This document shows, one piece after another, positions 59,304 to 64,000 of a stretch of DNA of 64,000 nucleotides. Position numbers and translations under genes: made by a program. The notes under the pieces are model-generated. The model saw only the letters and a list, made by a program, of their open reading frames with translations. It had not been told where the DNA came from and searched no databases. Every line of letters starts with the position of its first letter. Positions within the stretch are counted from its first letter, which is position 1. The stretch is from Cunninghamia lanceolata (Eukaryota; Streptophyta; Pinopsida; Cupressales; Cupressaceae). The stretch spans positions 3,038,001 to 3,102,000 of the forward strand of contig BSBN01000763.1 in the NCBI GenBank assembly GCA_027924645.1, given 5' to 3'.

Positions 59304-60950
59304 TGATGCAGAGCAGTCCACAAAAGCCTCCTGGGAAAATGCTCATAAATCACATTCCCAATTTCATACAAAACCTTACTCACTATCATTGGTCTGCTAC
59401 AATACATTGTACACCGGTTTACCATGATGACCTGTCACAAAATGTATCAAGCGCTTGTATGTCCCCAATGTACATTTGAAATGTACTCTTTTCACATACA
59501 TACCAATTATACATTCAGAATGTACAATTGGTGGGACCCTCGACCTTTACTCCTCCGTTGGATTTCTTTCTGCATACAACACTTAACATGCAATGAAACT
59601 TATATACAAACCTTAAACCTGCTTTCCCGGTGGGTTTAGATTTCCTTACCGACTACTGCTGGTCAACACTTGCATCCACAGAGAAGTGTCCTTCGAACAT
59701 GCAATCTGGTCACCACTCCGGCAGGTCATCTCGAACATGCAATCTGGTCACCACTCCGGCAGGTCATCTTCTGCATATGACTGAATGTATCTATAGAATG
59801 TATATTCAAATATACATTCAAAACATACATTCACTGAATATGCCCTTGGGATATGCCTTTAGGGAAAGGTTGATTGTTGACTTCTTAGTATCAATCTGAT
59901 GTACATTTACAATGTACATTCAACACATACAATCCACCATGTACATCTGTGGTATACTCACAACCATGCAACTGCGATATACATAGGGATTGAACCCGAT
60001 GTACATTTGCGATATACACAGAGATTGCATATCAACACCTTGCAACATACAAATCCGATGTGCGATTGTCAGATACACACAACTTGGTACTCCGATGCAA
60101 AAGTGATATACACATGAACTATCCCTGATAAACAAAAGTGATATATATAGGAAATGTATAATCAATTCAAATATGCGTTTGACAGAATTTTGACTCCATT
60201 TGTATGTCGATGGTCTTACACATTTCTGATGTATGTTCCTTACATACAACAGCGATAGACAAAAGTGATATACGTAGGGATATGTGATAGCGATATAATC
60301 ACAACTTGTATATCCCGCATACAAAAGTGATATACACACAAATTGTATATCTTTTGAAACCCACAGATTTTCCTGGTCTTTGATCTGTTTCCTCCCTACG
60401 ATTATTTCAAACTGTTTCTCCCACCAATATGCAGCCCTCTGCACTTTGGCAACCTAGAACATACACATGCTAGGATTCTTCAATGCCATAACTGATCCTG
60501 CAAATCTGAACATAGACAAACAAAAGAAAAACCCTAAACTAATATATACAACCATTCCACCGATTATGAAATAATCCAACCAGTGGAATGGGTTAAGTAC
60601 CCATCTCGAATGCAAACCAAGAAATCGACTACATAGTGAATTCGAAACACAGAAAAAAACACCAACAGAATCTCCTTGATTATGATTTTAGAAATGCATA
60701 CAAAGATCTGGTTTCACACTTCAACAACTCATTGCACAATTCCTGTATTGCCAAATCTCCAATCTATTTATCATCCTCTCTAAAGCAATCTGATCTAGGT
60801 CATATATATCTCTACTCATTAAGAATAGTATAGATTTGATTCCCAGTGGCTGGGAGATGACAACTAACATAACAACTTACTAACCAACATGCACATAAAC
60901 CTAGATTGACTTACAAATAGGAATTGGTCAAACTAACCTTATTACATTCA
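59304..60950 (-). repeat. 5' LTR of Gypsy-2 (outer end uncertain)
   Basis: Begins TGATGCAGAGCAG on the plus strand next to the PBS. Between 59450 and 60360 it is full of short related words: TGTACATT, AATGTACATTC, GATATACACA and TATACATTC. A two-unit 38-bp tandem lies at 59694-59769. With no second LTR in the window, the right border cannot be set. Confidence 0.6.
59694..59769. repeat. Two 38-bp tandem units in the Gypsy-2 LTR
   Basis: 59694-59731 and 59732-59769 are identical, starting CGAACATGCAATCTGGTCAC. Confidence 0.95.
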
Positions 60951-60967
60951 AATGTATAAAACATACT

Positions 60968-62329
60968 ATATTAAGACCTAGTCTTCTTTTTGAAGGGGTG
61001 CTCCTGCACCAATTTGACCTTGTAAGTGATTCTTTTGCATGTACTTGGGGGTTTTAGGAACTTTTTCCAAAGATTCTTCTTCCTCACTTTGAACTTCATT
61101 GTCATTGACTTCTTCAACTGCTTCTATATCAACAGACTCATCTAACTCATATAAATCAGGCTCTGAGTTTTTCTGAATATCTTCATCTACCTTCACATTT
61201 GCACTCTCAGTAATCTTCATCAACCTTTTGTTGTAGCATCAGTAGGATTTTGTCTTAGTGGAGTACCCAAGGAATATGCCTTCATCACATCTAGCATGAA
61301 ACATTTCTGACTCTTCATCTCTTTTGATATAGCATCTACTTCCAAAAACTTTGAAATACCCGACAATAGGAGTTCTTCAATACCACAACTCATAAGGTGT
61401 CTTTGTTCCATTTACTTTGATTTGCACTTTGTTATAAATGTAGATAGCAGTATGAATAGCTTCTTTCCAATAAACTTCCAAAAGGTCAACTTCTTTGATC
61501 ATTGTTCTAGCAGCTTCCTGAACTATTCTATTCTTCCTTTCAACTACTCCATTTTGCTGAGGAGTTCTGGGGCATACAATTGTCACTTTATTCCATGTTC
61601 TTCACAAAAAGAATTGAATTTAATTGAAGTAAACTCACCACCTCTATCAGATCTCAGACACTTGATTCTCATATCCATTTCATTTTCAACCATTTCTTTG
61701 AATGCCTTGAACTTGTGTAGGGCTTCTAATTTTTCTTTAAGGAAAGTAACCCAAGTCATTCTTGAATAATCACCAATAAGAAGCATGAAATAGCTGTCAC
61801 CTTGTAGACTCCTTGTTCTTGTAGGACATATGCACTAACTCCAACAGATTAGTAGAGGATTGTTCCCTGCTCTTGAAACTTATCTTTGTTTGCTTCCCAA
61901 ACTAACATTCTTTGCAGATGGCATTAGCAAGCTCCACAATCTTAGGCATGTCTCTTACAACTTGGACTAATCATATTCTCACAAAATTATCAAAGTTAAT
62001 ATGACACATTCTCCTATGCCATAACTAGCTTTCATTTGTTTGAACCAATAAACAAAAATTGTCAGTACCTTTAAAATGATAGACATTACCATGAGTCTTC
62101 TTACCAACATCAATTATAGTTCTAGACCTTTTCCTTATCCACATCCATTATCCTTAAACATCAGATTGTATCCTTTCTCACACATTTGTCCAACACTTAG
62201 AAGATTGTGCTTTAAGCCTTTGATAGAGAGAACATCATCTGTATTATGCTTGCCATCGAAAGTAATTGACCCTTTTCCACAAATCTTACTAGCTACATCA
62301 TCACCAAACCTAACTAGTCCTCCATCATA
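60968..62329 (-). pseudogene. gag-pol: Copia-4 fragment: protease end to integrase
   Basis: Minus strand. The protease C-terminal part (LVRFGDDVASKICGKGS, LKHNLLSVGQMCEKGYN) is cut at 62329 by another LTR. GAG-pre-integrase follows at about 61900-62030, then the integrase core with SDRGGEFTS and PQQNGVVERKN (about 61540-61690), and the integrase C-terminal region (ITESANVKVDE, then an acidic tail) to about 60978. RT and RNase H are absent. It is close to Copia-2 in wording and carries frameshifts and stops. It is broken at both ends, so no LTR of its own is visible. Confidence 0.88.
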
Positions 62330-64000
62330 TGTAATGCCCCCGTCATGCAACCCTAGAGTGAAAGGCTAACAAGTACAAAATTATAGAATAATTTTTTTTT
62401 TGAAGGTAATAAAGTGCAACAACTATATCCAAGGATATCATAAAACACAACATGAAGAAAAGTGCACCTCTAACCACCCTAGGGCAACATAACTGCATTA
62501 GAAAATAAGTTAAACCATAAGAGTGATAAACATTAACTATTGAATTAAATAACCCAATAACTTTATCAACAACAATATAATTTGATTACATAGCCCCAGT
62601 TCCAAATTACATGATTACAAGATTACAAGATTATAAGGATACAAGATTGCAAGAATACAAGATTGCAAGAATACATGATTTCGAGATCGATCTTGTCGAT
62701 TTACAAATAGTACATAAGAAAGATATACAACACTGCTGAAGAATGAAAGCCACCTGAAACTGGAACAACTCTGCACAAAGCTCAAACTGAATCTCCAAGA
62801 GAACCAATGGATAGCTCTACCTCCCAACCGTGTGGAACCCTGAGGTCCACCCCACCGAGCTAGGAGATAACAAGAGGATTACCACTAGGTCAAGGCTGCA
62901 GTCAAGAACACAACTACCAACCAGACTCCAAGAAAACAAACATGATGTACAGATTGCACAAGACCGACAGTACTCATCAAGACAGATCAAAACATCAGAC
63001 TAGATCAGACATGAAAACAAGATCACACTCCAGAGGTACCAACAAGTATGAAGAGAAAATACTGAACCGCGTAAGGAGAGTGTCATCGCATGGCCCTAGC
63101 ATGGGTTACCCAGGCTATCTCTCACCAGAAGCCGGCCCCCATCTATGGTTACCCTGGCAGCCTCTCTCTAGGTGCCGGCCCCATAGGGTGACACATGCGG
63201 AGCCGACATGTCCTCTCATGGAGACGAGGAGGTCGGCCTTGCCAACCAGGCCTTCTCCTCCCACCCTTAGCCTATGAGAGCACTCAAGGTGTGGGTGAGG
63301 TCACATTAATTATCTTGTTAAGTGTATTACTACCCAACCCTCCTAGATACATTATTAGGTTTCCACTTGTTTACCACTTCCATGGGGTTACCCAGGCGAC
63401 CTCTTGCTAGGCGCCGGCCCCACCATGGAAGCCACTCCCTTAGCGTTCTCTGACCAAACAGTCAAACCACAACATGCAAGGATAATGGTTACATAACAAT
63501 TCTGATTATCACAAGATCCAATCTCTAGCCACAACACACAATTCCCATTGCCCTACTCAAGCTCAACCATACCTCATAAAACAATGAGACACAAGAACCA
63601 ATGCCAAAGACCAAAAAGTAAGACCTCTGGAGTCGGTGAGTAAGTTCTTCACCCGGTTACTACATCACCTTTCCCCTTCGGGAAACTAGGTTCCACGACC
63701 ATGATATAATGCAAGATTGACAAGGGGGTGAATACTCAAAACATTCTCAATACAAGCTGACAAGAATACCTAATTAGTTCCAAGGGTAACTTCCCACCAT
63801 CACCAGACAAGGTTAACATAATAAAATCATAACCCAACAAGGATAATTATAATAATACAAGCTATACCCAAAGAGTTATCACTTCCATGTAAAAGAGATA
63901 ATTACATTTAAACTATAACCGCAGACCTTTACACATGATTTAATAACAAGTACCCCACATTGATTTTCAAGAAACGATAATCTTCTTTTTGCTTCATAGT
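62330..64000 (-). repeat. Third LTR of the giant-LTR family, opposite orientation, partial
   Basis: Starts TGTAATGCCCC at 62330 and is the reverse complement of the last ~1.7 kb of the LTRs at 32716-38555 and 39944-45778, including the GTAACC-containing motif array at 63090-63425. It interrupts the Copia-4 protease and runs off the window, so whether it is a solo LTR or a full element is unknown. It keeps more CpG and CCGG sites than the other two copies. Confidence 0.92.

Larger units (their letters stand above)
54828..60950 (-). mobile_element. Gypsy-2, Ty3/gypsy element truncated at its 3' end
   Basis: Minus-strand gypsy with 5' LTR at right (from 59304), Met-type PBS and gag-pol, cut within the integrase C-terminal region at about 54828 where the bHLH gene abuts. 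No 3' LTR is present. The outer end of the LTR near 60950 is a guess from where copia sequence begins. Confidence 0.85.

Noticed and set aside
63090..63425. GC-rich ORFs (62942-63410) on the plus strand
   Set aside because: They are antisense readings of the giant LTR motif array, not genes.
1..64000. tRNA, rRNA, CRISPR array or bacterial-type operon
   Set aside because: No cloverleaf, rRNA block or regularly spaced repeat was seen; Met-tRNA-like words are all retrotransposon primer binding sites.

Overview
This window is plant nuclear DNA, with no sign of organelle, bacterial or viral genome content. It is almost entirely transposable elements and broken host-gene pieces. Evidence for a plant: Ty1/copia and Ty3/gypsy elements primed by initiator-Met tRNA (TGGTATCAGAGC-type sites), a plant-type LINE, and fragments of plant gene families (class C GH9 endoglucanase with CBM49, serine carboxypeptidase-like protein, an OEP61/TPR7-like protein, bHLH and PPR proteins). 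The nesting, the old degraded copies and the very long LTRs suit a large seed-plant genome, possibly a gymnosperm, but that is inference. I found no intact host gene.

Layout. (1) 1-24.5 kb is a nest. A gypsy element (Gypsy-1, minus strand) is the host. Copia-2 (6358-20655, perfect ATCTC target duplication) sits inside its gag. Copia-3 (7869-14959, near-perfect ACTC[T/C] duplication) sits inside the 3' untranslated part of Copia-2. Copia-1 (left of window to 5526) ends in the Gypsy-1 protease. A solo LTR with a perfect GTGAG duplication (22401-24505) lies just upstream of Gypsy-1. (2) 24.5-32.7 kb is mostly old unassigned DNA. It holds a LINE relic (25635-26162), a short copy of a duplicated host segment ending in a bHLH 5' fragment (29490-30666) and an unrecognised decayed reading frame (30814-31280). 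(3) 32716-45778 is the most striking object: a complete non-autonomous LTR element with two LTRs of about 5.84 kb, only 1.39 kb of internal DNA, no gag or pol, a PBS, a PPT and a perfect CTCCC target duplication. Its LTRs carry an antisense reading stretch resembling a pentatricopeptide-repeat protein. (4) 45.8-54.8 kb holds tandem repeats, then a cluster of gene fragments: CBM49/GH9, OEP61-like exon 1 and serine carboxypeptidase exons on the minus strand, and a bHLH gene on the plus strand. (5) 54828-about 60950 is a 3'-truncated gypsy element (Gypsy-2). (6) 60968-62329 is a copia fragment cut at 62330 by another LTR of the giant-LTR family in the opposite orientation, which runs off the window.

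Nothing here forms a working pathway. The window records repeated insertion, LTR-LTR recombination, gene-fragment capture and C-to-T decay: many premature stops in retrotransposon frames are TAG where the family has a Gln (CAG) or Trp (TGG). The least decayed coding units are the Copia-3 polyprotein (one frame over about 1,390 codons, four stops) and the Gypsy-2 protease-RT-RNase H block.
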